64,000 bases of DNA, taken from Geobacillus jurassicus NBRC 107829 (GTDB lineage: Bacteria > Bacillota > Bacilli > Bacillales > Anoxybacillaceae). A model generated the notes under the pieces. The model did not search any database. It was not told the origin of the DNA and saw only the letters and a list, made by a program, of their open reading frames with translations. Position 1 is the stretch's first letter. Each line of letters opens with the position of its first letter. The position numbers and the translations under genes were made by a program. Shown here in pieces: positions 37,579-46,489 of this stretch. Location of the stretch: the NCBI RefSeq assembly GCF_001544315.1, contig NZ_BCQG01000003.1, forward strand, positions 1 to 64,000, read 5' to 3'.

Positions 37579-38226
37579 ATGATGAAGCAGCTGCTTCGTA
37601 CGATATGGCGTTGGTTTGTCTCATGGAACGCAGGGGTCATCGTGGCAATCGTTGTATTCATCGCTGCCGATTTTCGCTTTTGGCCGTCGATCTTATCCGG
37701 AATGGGGGCGATGTGGGGAGTGTCCGCCATCATGAAAAGACGGCACCATCGCCTGCCGGCTGATGCGTCGGCTGAGGAGCTCGCATACGTTCGCAGCCAG
37801 CTCGGCGAAGCGCGCGCGTTATGGAAGCGGCTGCGCCGAGCTCGCTATCGGCTTCGCTCGGTGGCGATGTGGCAGGCCATATCCCGGCTGAGCACGGTGG
37901 TTGACCGGATGATTCGAGCGATCGAGCAACAGCCGCATCGGCTTCGTTTGGCTCAGCCGTTTCTTTTAAACGAATGGCCGACGGCGGTCGAGATGGTGGA
38001 AAAATACGCTTATTTGTCGCAACAGCCGGTGCAAAGCGCTGACATGGCAAAAGCGCTGCGAGAGACGGAAAAGGTGCTTGGCGAACTGACTTCAGCGGCT
38101 GAACGGCAGCTGCTCGAAGTGTTATCGAATGACGTCTGGTCGCTGCAAACGGAAGCGAAACTGCTGAGACAGTCGCTTCAACAAGCGGACGGGCTTCGCC
38201 TTCCGCTGTCAAAGAAAGGAGAATGA
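37579..38226 (+). CDS. xpaC: XpaC family protein (5-bromo-4-chloroindolyl phosphate hydrolysis protein)
   Basis: A 215-residue protein with a short N-terminal hydrophobic region of two segments (about 15-55) and a long helical, charged C-terminal part. It resembles XpaC of Bacillus, which is encoded next to TelA (YaaN). The stop overlaps the telA start by 4 nt (ATGA), so the two are translationally coupled. The historic name reflects a plate phenotype rather than a proven enzyme activity; a role with TelA in envelope or toxic-anion stress is likely. Confidence 0.88.
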   Translation: MMKQLLRTIWRWFVSWNAGVIVAIVVFIAADFRFWPSILSGMGAMWGVSAIMKRRHHRLPADASAEELAYVRSQLGEARALWKRLRRARYRLRSVAMWQAISRLSTVVDRMIRAIEQQPHRLRLAQPFLLNEWPTAVEMVEKYAYLSQQPVQSADMAKALRETEKVLGELTSAAERQLLEVLSNDVWSLQTEAKLLRQSLQQADGLRLPLSKKGE

Positions 38227-39419
38227 CGATGGACGGACGGAATTACGAGAAAGACTCGGCGGATTGGCTGCAAGAGCTGGAACGGACAAGCACGCTCGAT
38301 GAGCTGCTCGCCCAACCGTTTTCGTCGCCGGCCGAACCGCGGCGAAAGGAGGACGAAACGCCGGCGAGCGCACTTGATGCGTTGAAGCCTGAGCATCGGG
38401 AAAAAGCGCTTGCGCTTGCCAAACAAATCGACCCGGCCAACCATCAGGCCGTCTTGCAATACGGTGTGGCGGCGCAAACCGAGCTGTCGAAGTTTTCCCA
38501 TGCGATTTTGCATCATGTGCAAACGAAAGACGCCGGTCCGGTCGGCGAAGTGATCAGTGAACTGATGACCAAAATCAAAGAAGTCAATCCCGATGACTTG
38601 ATGCCGGCGAAAAAAGGGTGGCTGTCCCGCCTGTTCGGCGCGGTAGCCAAGCCGCTGCAGGAGATGGCGGCGAAATACCAAAAAATCGGCGTTGAAATTG
38701 ATAAAATCGCCGACCGATTGGAGAAGCACCGGCATTTGCTGCTTCGCGACATTATGATGCTCGAGACGCTTTATGAAAAAAACAAAAACTATTTTGAAGC
38801 GCTCAATATTTATATTGCGGCGGCAGAATACAAACTTGAAGAGCTGCGAACGAAAATCATTCCGGAAAAACAGGCGGCCGCCGAGCGCTCCGGCGACCAA
38901 ATGGCTTGGCAGGAAGTGCAAGATTTGCGGCAGTTTGCCGAGCGGCTTGAGAAGCGGGTGCATGACCTAAAGCTCAGCCGGCAAGTGACGATTCAAACGG
39001 CGCCGCAAATCCGCATGATTCAGCATATGAACGAAACGCTTGTCGAGCGCATTCAATCGTCGATTTTGCATGCGATTCCGCTTTGGAAAAACCAAGTCGT
39101 GATCGCTTTGACGCTGTTTCGCCAACAAAAGGCGGCTGCGGCGCAAAAGCAGGTCGCCGAGACGACGAATGAGCTGCTATTACGCAATTCGGAAATGTTA
39201 AAAACAAACAGCATTGAAATCGCCAAGGAGAACGAGCGCGGTTTGATCGATATTGAAACGTTGAAGCGAACGCAAGAAAATTTGATCGCTACGCTTGAAG
39301 AAACGTTGAAAATCCAAGCGGAAGGCCGCATGAAACGGCAGCAGGCCGAACGTGAGCTGGCGGCGATGGAAGCGGAACTGAAACAGACGCTGCTCGCGCT
39401 GAAGCGGTCGGAACCATAA
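38223..39419 (+). CDS. telA: TelA/YaaN toxic anion resistance protein
   Basis: A 398-residue helical protein of the TelA family (tellurite resistance, YaaN). It contains the conserved PGxx-like helical core around KKGWLSRLFGAVAKPLQEMAAKY and the RQVTIQTAPQIRMIQHMN block, and ends in a long coiled coil (AKENERGLIDIETLKRTQENL). It is probably membrane-peripheral and acts with XpaC. AGAAAGGAG precedes the ATG. A terminator follows at 39506-39539. Confidence 0.92.
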   Translation: MTMDGRNYEKDSADWLQELERTSTLDELLAQPFSSPAEPRRKEDETPASALDALKPEHREKALALAKQIDPANHQAVLQYGVAAQTELSKFSHAILHHVQTKDAGPVGEVISELMTKIKEVNPDDLMPAKKGWLSRLFGAVAKPLQEMAAKYQKIGVEIDKIADRLEKHRHLLLRDIMMLETLYEKNKNYFEALNIYIAAAEYKLEELRTKIIPEKQAAAERSGDQMAWQEVQDLRQFAERLEKRVHDLKLSRQVTIQTAPQIRMIQHMNETLVERIQSSILHAIPLWKNQVVIALTLFRQQKAAAAQKQVAETTNELLLRNSEMLKTNSIEIAKENERGLIDIETLKRTQENLIATLEETLKIQAEGRMKRQQAERELAAMEAELKQTLLALKRSEP

Positions 39420-39505
39420 GGATGGACAAGAGATCGTCCCGTTTCGGCTTACGGCCAAGCGGTCGATGGATCTGTCCATATAGTTGTGAAAGAAAGCGAA
39501 GAACA

Positions 39506-39539
39506 GGTGTCTTGTGAACGAGAAGACACCCGTTTTTTT
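39506..39539 (+). terminator. Terminator of xpaC-telA
   Basis: GGTGTCTT (39506-39513) pairs with AAGACACC (39523-39530), then CG and a T run. Confidence 0.8.
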
Positions 39540-39627
39540 CACTTGCCATCCGTTTGGTTTTGAACGGGAGGAGGGCGGACTGTCAACTGAAGCGGCCGGC
39601 ATCCCGGCTGTGCAGCCGCCATTTTCT

Positions 39628-40140
39628 TTATAGAATAGGGGGATGAGGAGGCTCTTGACCGTACCGACCATTTTCTTGTTCCGCTGGTTCACGATCTTTG
39701 TCATCCGGACGGGCGGCGCGGACGTCAAACTCTTCCGCCGCCTCCGTTTGCCATTGGCGGCCGATGAGCGGGACGCCTTCCTCGCCGTGCTGGACGATGA
39801 CAAATCGCAGCACATAAGCGTGAAGCAGCGATTCCCCCAACGCCGCAAGCAGGGCGGAGAAAAACGCTGCGTTTAACATGGCGGCGCCGGCGATGTCATA
39901 AAACGCGCCGATGCCGATCCATACCGCTACAAACACAAGCCCAAAATCGGCGATCGTCGCTGAGACGTTGCCAAGGCGAGGCAGAACGTACAAGTCGCCG
40001 AGCGCATAGGCGACGAGCGTCAGCCAAAGGCTGAACCATAGTATTTCCGCAGACGAAATACGCAAAAACAGCGGCAAAATGGCAAACATCACCGTAGCAG
40101 TCAGCAAATATTTCAGTACTAACGCAAGCAAATGTCTCAT
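39628..40140 (-). CDS. DUF2512 (YndM-like) membrane protein
   Basis: A 170-residue protein with four hydrophobic helices in the first about 115 residues and a polar, Glu/Arg-rich tail (about 120-170) facing the cytoplasm. The pattern LKYLLTATVMFAILPLF..GDLYVLPRLGN fits the DUF2512/YndM family of Bacillaceae. The function is unknown. A small hydrophilic gene (40156-40284) ends 15 nt upstream in the same direction, so they are likely one operon. Confidence 0.8.
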   Translation of the reverse strand: MRHLLALVLKYLLTATVMFAILPLFLRISSAEILWFSLWLTLVAYALGDLYVLPRLGNVSATIADFGLVFVAVWIGIGAFYDIAGAAMLNAAFFSALLAALGESLLHAYVLRFVIVQHGEEGVPLIGRQWQTEAAEEFDVRAARPDDKDREPAEQENGRYGQEPPHPPIL

Positions 40141-40155
40141 TGGGCATCGCCGCCT

Positions 40156-40284
40156 TTATTCTGCTGGATAGTTTGGGCCTTCCAATTTTTTATCGCCGTA
40201 TCCTGTCTGTTTTTCCATATCTTTGTCCGGCTGTTGTTTTTTTCGTTGCTGTTCCACGCTGTCGTTTTGCTTTGGCTGTCTCAT
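40156..40284 (-). CDS. Small hydrophilic protein, 42 aa
   Basis: A 43-codon minus-strand frame encodes MRQPKQNDSVEQQRKKQQ, then MEKQTGYGDKKLEGPNYPAE. The composition (Gln, Lys, Asp, Glu rich, with no large hydrophobics) and the C-terminal GDKKLEGPN-like ending resemble very small hydrophilic proteins annotated in many bacilli. AGAGGATG precedes the ATG by about 10 nt. An alternative overlapping frame starts at the ATGATG upstream but encodes a less typical basic peptide. Confidence 0.6.
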   Translation of the reverse strand: MRQPKQNDSVEQQRKKQQPDKDMEKQTGYGDKKLEGPNYPAE

Positions 40285-40432
40285 TGGCCATCATCCTCTC
40301 TTTCCATTGTTTATCGTTAGTTTGCCGCGTTTGCCCCTATGTATGCATGCGTCACCCATAAACTTCCTCTTTTGATTTTTCGCTCTTGTTCCACACTAAT
40401 CATCAAACGGCATACACAAGGAGGAATGATGG

Positions 40433-40627
40433 ATGACAGAAAAGAAACAGCCGCTTGAGATCACCGGCCGGCAATACGATCCGTCGGATTACGAGTCGGA
40501 TTCGTTTCTCGGTGCGGCGCTCTCCGAGACGCACGAACAAGTGAGCGATGTATACGCAGAAGGAACGATCGAGGCAGCAGTCGATCATGAAAATGGCTCA
40601 GGCATTCCCCTTTCTCCGTCGGAGTAA
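40433..40627 (+). CDS. YozQ-like (DUF4025) small protein
   Basis: A 64-residue acidic protein. The YDPSDYESDSFLGAALSETHEQVSDVYAEGTIE core matches the DUF4025/YozQ family of Bacillaceae. Its function is unknown. A perfect AAGGAGGAATG lies upstream. A terminator directly follows at 40630-40660, so it is monocistronic. Confidence 0.8.
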   Translation: MTEKKQPLEITGRQYDPSDYESDSFLGAALSETHEQVSDVYAEGTIEAAVDHENGSGIPLSPSE

Positions 40628-40629
40628 GA

Positions 40630-40660
40630 AACGTCAAGGAGCTGTTCCTTGGCGTTTTTG
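40630..40660 (+). terminator. Terminator of the YozQ-like gene
   Basis: AACGTCAAGGA (40630-40640) pairs with TCCTTGGCGTT (40646-40656), then TTTG. Confidence 0.85.
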
Positions 40661-40777
40661 TTTATGTTTGTGAAACGGGAGGGGAAAAAGGAAAGAAAAA
40701 CAGTTCGTACTTTCCGCCATCGTCGTCTATACTAGTAGTGCGCACGGCGATTCACCGATACAAGGGGGATGATCATC

Positions 40778-41185
40778 GTGAGATGGCAGCGGGCTTTATT
40801 GGCGTTGCTCAAAGAGCGGAAAGATCATTCAATCGCGCTGGCGATCGACACATCAAACCGTCCGGAGCGGCCAATGCTCATTCAAAACATCGTGAAGCTG
40901 TTTGAAAAACTGCGCCCGGACACGCTGCTCGTCCAAGCGGATTTTAAAATTCGCGATGTATCTCCGGTTGGCGTGGCGACGATTCAATATTTCAAGCATG
41001 GGAAATCGTCGTACACCGAAGTGCTGGAATGGGCCGCTGCGCAAAAAATCGATACGTTGTTTTACATCACCGATGTAACCGGCTATTTTTACGAAGAGCT
41101 GCAAGTCGACTATGAAGTGTTTTGGCTTGTGCCGGACGATTATATGCCGCGCGTGCCGTTTGGCAAGCCTATTCGCGTTGCGTAA
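40778..41185 (+). CDS. Hypothetical protein with a degenerate VWA-like fold, 135 aa
   Basis: About 135 residues. The start is GTG 40778, because AAGGGGG (40762-40768) is too close to the ATG at 40769. The order of IALAIDTSNRPERPM, LLVQADFKIRDVSP and FYITDVTGYFYEEL..DYEVFWLVPDDY resembles the von Willebrand A-like C-terminal half of DUF2201 proteins. However, the MIDAS-type DxSxS is reduced to DTSNR, and the partner metallopeptidase-like half is absent. The family assignment is tentative. It is flanked by terminators on both sides. Confidence 0.55.
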   Translation: MRWQRALLALLKERKDHSIALAIDTSNRPERPMLIQNIVKLFEKLRPDTLLVQADFKIRDVSPVGVATIQYFKHGKSSYTEVLEWAAAQKIDTLFYITDVTGYFYEELQVDYEVFWLVPDDYMPRVPFGKPIRVA

Positions 41186-41191
41186 CACCGT

Positions 41192-41226
41192 GAGGAATGC
41201 CCTTCGTGATGAGGGGCATTCTCCTT
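41192..41226 (+). terminator. Rho-independent terminator
   Basis: GAATGCCC (41195-41202) pairs with GGGGCATTC (41213-41221), then TCCTTTTG. Confidence 0.75.
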
Positions 41227-41303
41227 TTGTAAGGAAATTTAACAAAGTTTTTTCTTTAGTAACCGTTTACAATAGAAAATAGACGTTGCTCTCGGTGATT
41301 TTA

Positions 41304-41320
41304 TGTTATATATTATGACA
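41304..41320. promoter_or_regulatory. TnrA/GlnR box upstream of amtB
   Basis: TGTTATATATTATGACA is an exact TGTNA-N7-TNACA match. Its centre is only 49 bp from the start codon, and possible -10 elements (TATAAA 41321, GATAAT 41330) lie immediately downstream. The geometry suits repression or overlap with the core promoter rather than activation from -50. Control of ammonium transport by nitrogen status is expected. Confidence 0.65.
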
Positions 41321-41360
41321 TATAAAAGAGATAATAAATGACAAAGAGGGGGAGACGTAA

Positions 41361-42662
41361 ATGGATGAAAAAACGTTGACGCTTGGGCTCGATGCTCTCT
41401 GGGTGATGCTCAGCGCGGTGCTTGTCATCGGCATGCAAGCAGGATTTGCTTTGCTTGAGGCCGGATCAACGCGCATGAAAAACTCCGGGCATGTGGCGGG
41501 GAAACAAATTTTAAGCTTTGCCATCGCCTCATTGGCGTTTTGGGCGTTCGGCTTTGCCATTACGTTTGGGGCAGGAAACAGCTTCATCGGGACAGAAGGA
41601 TGGTTTTTAAAAGAAGGAAAAGGGACGTTTGACTCATTGTCGTGGGCGAATGTACCGCTGACCCTCAAATTTTTATTCCAGCTCGGCTTTGCCGGCGTGT
41701 CGTTGGCCATTGCTTGGGGCGGCTTCGCCGAGCGGGCGAAACTGTCTGTCTACTTTCTTTTCGGAACGATTTTTACGATCGCCATTTACCCGGTGATCGG
41801 CCATTGGGTGTGGGGCGGCGGCTGGCTCGGGCAAATGGGAATGCAAGATTTCGCCGGTTCGACCGTCGTTCATTTGCAAGGTGCGATTGCGGCGCTTGTG
41901 GCTACGATTTTGCTTGGGCCGCGCATCGGCAAGTTCAACAAAGACAAGACGCCAAACGTCATTCCTGGGCATAACCAAGTATATACGGTCATTGGCGGAT
42001 TGATTTTATGGATCGGCTGGTTCGGTTTTAACGCTGGCAGCACGATGGCGGTTGGCGACGGGTTTTTTGGCTATGTCGCGCTGACGACGAATTTGGCCGC
42101 CGCGGCAGGGGCGATCGCTGCGATTGTGACGGCGAAAATTTTGGTCGGCAAAGCGGACATTCCGGCGATGGTGAACGGTGTGCTCGCGGCTTTGGTTGCC
42201 ATTACCGCGGCGTGCGCTTTCGTCGAACCGTGGGCGGCGGTTGTGATCGGCGCAGTGGCCGGGTCATTTACGTTCTGGACGTCCATCTATCTCGAACGCA
42301 AAGGGATTGACGATCCGATTTACGCCTTTTCCGTCCATGGGATTGCCGGCATCATCGGCACGATTTCAACCGGGTTTTTCGCTTCGCCGCGATTAGTTGA
42401 GATCACGGGCATCGGCAAAGCCGGGCTGTTCTACGGCGGCGGCTTTGACCAGCTGATTGTGCAAACGGTCGGGGTGCTCGGCGCTGCGGTGTATGTCGCT
42501 GCCGTTTCGTTTATCATCTTATATGCCATGAAGAAAACGATTGGGCTGCGTGTGACGGCGGAACAAGAAATTTCGGGTCTTGATATTAGCGAGCACGGCT
42601 CTTACGGCTATCCGGAGCAGCTCGATCCCGCGTATCAGCCGAAGACAGCCGCCCAGCAATAG
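41361..42662 (+). CDS. amtB: Ammonium transporter AmtB/NrgA
   Basis: A 433-residue Amt-family channel with 11 transmembrane segments. Visible landmarks are the AGFALLEAGSTRMKN signature in the first helices, the pore His in STVVHLQGAIAALV and in FSVHGIAGIIGT, and the WFGFNAGS motif. It imports ammonium/ammonia under nitrogen limitation. GAGGGGGAGACGTAA precedes the ATG. In B. subtilis nrgA is followed by the PII gene glnK (nrgB); here a DUF294 nucleotidyltransferase gene follows instead, with 17 nt between. Confidence 0.95.
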   Translation: MDEKTLTLGLDALWVMLSAVLVIGMQAGFALLEAGSTRMKNSGHVAGKQILSFAIASLAFWAFGFAITFGAGNSFIGTEGWFLKEGKGTFDSLSWANVPLTLKFLFQLGFAGVSLAIAWGGFAERAKLSVYFLFGTIFTIAIYPVIGHWVWGGGWLGQMGMQDFAGSTVVHLQGAIAALVATILLGPRIGKFNKDKTPNVIPGHNQVYTVIGGLILWIGWFGFNAGSTMAVGDGFFGYVALTTNLAAAAGAIAAIVTAKILVGKADIPAMVNGVLAALVAITAACAFVEPWAAVVIGAVAGSFTFWTSIYLERKGIDDPIYAFSVHGIAGIIGTISTGFFASPRLVEITGIGKAGLFYGGGFDQLIVQTVGVLGAAVYVAAVSFIILYAMKKTIGLRVTAEQEISGLDISEHGSYGYPEQLDPAYQPKTAAQQ

Positions 42663-42679
42663 CCAAGGGGGCAAAGGAG

Positions 42680-43732
42680 ATGGAATCGTTGGCGGCAAAG
42701 GTGGCCGAACGGCTAAGTGCAGCCGAGTCGGCCGCCGATCTTCGTTTTTGTCATGACGAACTGGCGCGCGAACTGCGGCGCTGTTTGGCGCTTGAACAAA
42801 TGGAGCAGCTTGCGGACGACGTAGTTTGCGTGCATGAAGCCATGCTTCGCCGCGCGTTTTTCCTTGCGGAGCGGGAGACGATGAAACGATCGGTCGGCAT
42901 TCGTCCTCCGGCGTGGTGCTGGTACGTGATGGGAAGCATCGGCCGGCGCGAGCCGACGATCTGGACAGATCAAGACCATGGCATTTTATTCGACTGTCCT
43001 GAGGAAGAAGAGGCGGCCTGTTATGAATTCATCCGCCATATGGCGGCGGTTGGGGTGGACATGTTGCATGAAGCTGGCTATCCATACTGTCCCGGCTATG
43101 TGATGGCGACGAACAAGCGGTGGGCTCAGTCGGTCCGCAACTGGGAGCAACAGCTTTCTTCCTATTTAGACAACGGGTGGCCGAACGACATTCGCTTTTT
43201 GTTGATCGCGATGGATATGCGGCCGCTTTATGGCGAGGCGGAATTGGCTGAGGTGGGCAGGAGAATGTTGTTTGCGGCGGTGGCCGAACGGCCGCCGCTG
43301 TTGGTGCGCATGGGCGAACACGTCCAATTTCCTAGGGTGCCGCTCGGTTGGGTGGGCAATGTGCAAACGGAGCGATGGGGGCCATACAGCGGAGCCATTC
43401 ATATGAAACAAAGCGGCTACGTGCAGCTCACCAACGCCTTAAAATGGTTGGCCTGTTTTGCGCGCGTCCCGGCGGCGGACACAGCAGAGCGGCGGCGGGC
43501 GCTTGAAGCGGATGGCGTATTGACGGCTCCGTTTTCCGCCGCCGTTCAAGAGGCGCTTTCTGTTTACTATTCCATTCGCCTTAAGTACAGCACCGAGGCG
43601 GGGGATGGGCGTGAATATGTGTTATGGCGGACGCTTGAGCGGGCGGAACAAAAGCAGTTGAAGCAGGCGATGCGCACCGCGAAACGGCTGCAGCGCTTTG
43701 TCGCGCGGCGGGTGGCTAACATTCATGCATGA
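42680..43732 (+). CDS. DUF294 GlnD-like nucleotidyltransferase
   Basis: A 350-residue protein. An N-terminal helical region (1-70) is followed by a DUF294 nucleotidyltransferase core with GSIGRREPTIWTDQDHGILF, the GS-x(n)-DxD-type metal motif shared with the PII uridylyltransferase GlnD. A DUF294 C-terminal helical domain completes it. It lacks HD and ACT domains and the CBS domains found in many DUF294 proteins. It is very close to amtB and overlaps the exonuclease gene at its 3' end. A role in modifying a nitrogen signalling protein or RNA end is possible, but no substrate can be named. Confidence 0.82.
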   Translation: MESLAAKVAERLSAAESAADLRFCHDELARELRRCLALEQMEQLADDVVCVHEAMLRRAFFLAERETMKRSVGIRPPAWCWYVMGSIGRREPTIWTDQDHGILFDCPEEEEAACYEFIRHMAAVGVDMLHEAGYPYCPGYVMATNKRWAQSVRNWEQQLSSYLDNGWPNDIRFLLIAMDMRPLYGEAELAEVGRRMLFAAVAERPPLLVRMGEHVQFPRVPLGWVGNVQTERWGPYSGAIHMKQSGYVQLTNALKWLACFARVPAADTAERRRALEADGVLTAPFSAAVQEALSVYYSIRLKYSTEAGDGREYVLWRTLERAEQKQLKQAMRTAKRLQRFVARRVANIHA

Positions 43733-44453
43733 GCGGCATCGTTTTTGGCAGCGGGCGCTCCGCTTGTTGTCGCTCGGCGTTCCGCGCGAGGCGTCATCTG
43801 CCTTATTTGGCCACGACCATTCACTGCAACAGGAAACATGGCTTCGTTCGCTGCAAAAAGACAAACAGCAGGTTATCGATTGGCATGACCGTCTGACTGA
43901 CATTCCGTTTGTCATCATTGATCTCGAGACGACGGGCTTTTCTCCAGAGCAAGGCGATGAAATTTTGGCTATGGCGGCGGCGAAAACGGTCGGGGGAGTT
44001 GTGACGGATTCGTACATGACGTTCGTTAAGCCGGAAAAGCCGATTCCGGAGCATATTTCCGCCTTGACCGGCATCGAGGCGAAGGATGTAGCGCTCGCTC
44101 CGCCGCTTGCCGAGGCGTTGCGCACGTTTGTGCCGTTTATCGCCGTCGGCGTCTTGATCGGCTATCATATCGGTCATGACTTGGCGTTTTTGCGCCACTT
44201 TCTTTGGCGCCATTACCGGCAAAAATGGAGCGGGCGTTTTCTTGACTTGCAGCCGATGATGACGCTGATCGGCCATTCGTGCCCGACGTTTGACGATGCG
44301 TTAGCTTGTTACGGCATCCGTTGCCCTCGCCGCCATACGGCAGATGGCGACGTCGAAGCGATGGCGAAGCTGTGGGCGATCTTGCTTGATGAATTCCGCC
44401 GGCGCGGCATCGACACGCTGCATGATCTGTACGCCGCGCTCAGCCGGTGTTGA
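43725..44453 (+). CDS. DEDDh 3'-5' exonuclease (DnaQ/epsilon-like)
   Basis: About 242 residues from ATG 43725; a TTG at 43698 would add nine. An N-terminal extension of about 55 residues precedes the exonuclease core. Exo I is VIIDLETTGF, Exo II is IGYHIGHDLAFLRH and Exo III carries the His in RRHTADGDVEAMAKLW, so all DEDDh residues are seen. It degrades single-stranded DNA or RNA ends. The gene overlaps the DUF294 nucleotidyltransferase gene by 8 nt, implying coupled expression. Confidence 0.87.
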   Translation: MHERHRFWQRALRLLSLGVPREASSALFGHDHSLQQETWLRSLQKDKQQVIDWHDRLTDIPFVIIDLETTGFSPEQGDEILAMAAAKTVGGVVTDSYMTFVKPEKPIPEHISALTGIEAKDVALAPPLAEALRTFVPFIAVGVLIGYHIGHDLAFLRHFLWRHYRQKWSGRFLDLQPMMTLIGHSCPTFDDALACYGIRCPRRHTADGDVEAMAKLWAILLDEFRRRGIDTLHDLYAALSRC

Positions 44454-44590
44454 TGTTGCCCGCGCCAGAAGCCTTTGTCGATTTTCTTTGGCAGGGGAAA
44501 TCAAGTTCCAACAGCCTATTTCTCTTGACCAAAAAGCAGTGGGCGCTCGGCGGGACAAAAGGGGGGTGCAGGCAAAAGGGGGCTGGCTGC

Positions 44591-44625
44591 AATGAAAAAA
44601 GCGCCGGATTTGGCGCTTTTTTCAT
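44591..44625. terminator. Bidirectional terminator
   Basis: AATGAAAAAAGCGCC (44591-44605) and GGCGCTTTTTTCATT (44611-44625) form a perfect stem with A- and T-tracts on both arms, serving the two convergent genes. Confidence 0.9.
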
Positions 44626-44630
44626 TGGTA

Positions 44631-45119
44631 TTAGAGCGGCTTCGTCGGCGTCGGTTCGGCATAGCCTTCTTTATATTTTTCATCGATCATGCGCCGAATG
44701 TCTTTAATCGATTTCCCTTGATCGTAAGCGGCGATCGATTCAGCGGCGATCTCGAGGCAGACGCCGCATTTGGTCGCATGGTCATCCCAGACGACCGAGC
44801 CGTCTTGTTTATTTTCATAGACAAAGCAATCGTAATTGTTTTTGTGGCCGGCCGATTGCCCGCAGCCGCAATAGCACGGGATATTCTCAAGCAGCTCGCG
44901 ATGTTCGGCAGCCTGTTGGTACAAGACAGCCATCTCTTCTTCAAACGCGCTCAAAAAGCTTGGCAAATGCTCGACCGATTTTGTCGTTTCACGAATATCG
45001 CCGGTGGCGGTTTTCGTCATCTGCGAGTGGCTTTGTTCCTGGACGCCGTCATCGGTGCAGCTTGACAGCAGAACGCTGAGCGACAACATGCATGTGGCGA
45101 TCCATGTCAGTTGTTTCAT
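44631..45119 (-). CDS. PCYCGC-motif lipoprotein
   Basis: A 162-residue exported lipoprotein. The signal peptide ends in the lipobox LLSSC (Cys21). A linker of about 60 residues precedes the family motif NIPCYCGCGQSAGHKNNYDCF (about 79-99), followed by HATKCGVCLEIAAES. The many Cys suggest metal or redox chemistry at the outer face of the membrane; the function is not established. AAGAGGATG on the minus strand precedes the ATG. It shares its terminator with the exonuclease gene. Confidence 0.88.
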   Translation of the reverse strand: MKQLTWIATCMLSLSVLLSSCTDDGVQEQSHSQMTKTATGDIRETTKSVEHLPSFLSAFEEEMAVLYQQAAEHRELLENIPCYCGCGQSAGHKNNYDCFVYENKQDGSVVWDDHATKCGVCLEIAAESIAAYDQGKSIKDIRRMIDEKYKEGYAEPTPTKPL

Positions 45120-45192
45120 CCTCTTCTTCCTTTCCGTACAGTCTGCATTTTGAATGTACCATACTTCGCGGCAGGCGGCAACCGTCGTATGG

Positions 45193-46398
45193 TCAGGTGC
45201 GTTGCTGTTGTTGGGCGTGGCGGTGTTCGTGTTTTCGTCGTTTTTCGATCATGGCGAAATAAAGAGCAAAAACAGCGAGCAGAAACAATGCATCTCCGGC
45301 GTAAAGCGACCGGAATCCGATTGAGGCCATCAGCACGCCGGTGAGAAAAGAGCCGGCGCTGATGCCAACGTCAAAAAACGATAAAAACGTGCCGAGGGAA
45401 GAAGAACTGCGCGACAAAGGGCCTGATTGAATCGCCATCGTCTGCAAAACCGGAAACAAATTGCCCCAGCCCATTCCGATCAAAGCTGCACTCAATAAAA
45501 AGATTTCTGACGTTTTCGCTATGCTTAACAAAAACAGCCCGACGGCAAATGAAGATGTGCAAAATACAATAAGCGCCTTCGGTCCGTGTGCGTCAAACCA
45601 TCTTCCGGTAAACGGGCGGGAAACAAGCAGCACCGCAGCATAAATCACGAAAAAGAGATTGCTGCTTTCCCCAAGATGAAGTGATTTGGCGTAGACCGAC
45701 ACAAACGACAGCACGGGCGCGTATGTCAAAGCGAACAATGCACCGATGAACGCCAGCGGTAGCACGGAAGGCTCGATCATCTGCTTCAGCGACAGCTGGA
45801 TTCGCCGCTTCGAAGATGACTGCTTCGCCTGCGGCGACGCCGAACGGATAGACAGCGCAGAAAGGAAAGAAGCGACGGTGCATACAAGCGCAATGATCAG
45901 CATCCAAAACGCCCCAAGGCGTTCAAGAGAAAAGAGGCCGAAAAACGGCCCAGCCACCATAGCGAGATTGGAAGACAAAACAAAATAACCCATTCCTTCC
46001 CCTTGCCGTGTCGATGGAACGATATCAGCGACGAGCGCTCCGCCTACCATCGTGGCAATGCCGAACCCTAAGCCGTGCAAAAAACGGATGGCGAGCAAGC
46101 TGAGAAGGCCATGGGAAAATAGGTACAATATCGAGGATACAAGGAAAATAATAAGAGACCATCTCAACATTAATAGTTTCCCGCAACGTTCGACAAACGG
46201 ATTGGAGGCAAAACGGACGATAATGGCCGCCGCCAAAAAAACAGCCGACACAAGCCCTGACAGCGATTCCTCGACGTGCAAGTCATGAATGGCGTAAATC
46301 GGCATGGTGACCAAAAGAAAATAATAGTTGGCAAACAAGAAAAAATTGCAAATAAAAAGGCTGGCAAAGTGTTTTGTCCACAATGCTTCTTGGCCCAT
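45193..46398 (-). CDS. MFS transporter
   Basis: A 401-residue major facilitator with 12 hydrophobic segments. Landmarks are the loop after TM2-TM3 (RFASNPFVERCGKLLMLRWS), the TM4-5 region with FLHGLGFGIATMVGGALVAD and the second-half SRPFTGRWFDAHGPK. The C-terminus is His/Gln/Arg rich (EHRHAQQQQRT). A terminator (46421-46466) separates it from the gentisate operon upstream, and it has its own GGGGGAAGGAG, so it is probably a separate unit. The substrate is unknown. Confidence 0.85.
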   Translation of the reverse strand: MGQEALWTKHFASLFICNFFLFANYYFLLVTMPIYAIHDLHVEESLSGLVSAVFLAAAIIVRFASNPFVERCGKLLMLRWSLIIFLVSSILYLFSHGLLSLLAIRFLHGLGFGIATMVGGALVADIVPSTRQGEGMGYFVLSSNLAMVAGPFFGLFSLERLGAFWMLIIALVCTVASFLSALSIRSASPQAKQSSSKRRIQLSLKQMIEPSVLPLAFIGALFALTYAPVLSFVSVYAKSLHLGESSNLFFVIYAAVLLVSRPFTGRWFDAHGPKALIVFCTSSFAVGLFLLSIAKTSEIFLLSAALIGMGWGNLFPVLQTMAIQSGPLSRSSSSLGTFLSFFDVGISAGSFLTGVLMASIGFRSLYAGDALFLLAVFALYFAMIEKRRKHEHRHAQQQQRT

Positions 46399-46420
46399 GA
46401 ATCACGCTCCTTCCCCCATA

Positions 46421-46466
46421 AAAGGAAAAATGGCAGGGGGAGCGGCGATGTGACGCCTCCGCCTGC
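46421..46466 (-). terminator. Terminator of the gentisate operon
   Basis: CGCCTCCGCCTGC (46454-46466) and GGCAGGGGGAGCGGCG (46432-46447) form an imperfect stem. On the minus strand it is followed by ATTTTTCCTTTT. Confidence 0.65.
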
Positions 46467-46489
46467 GTTGAATAAGAGTTGTGCAAAAA

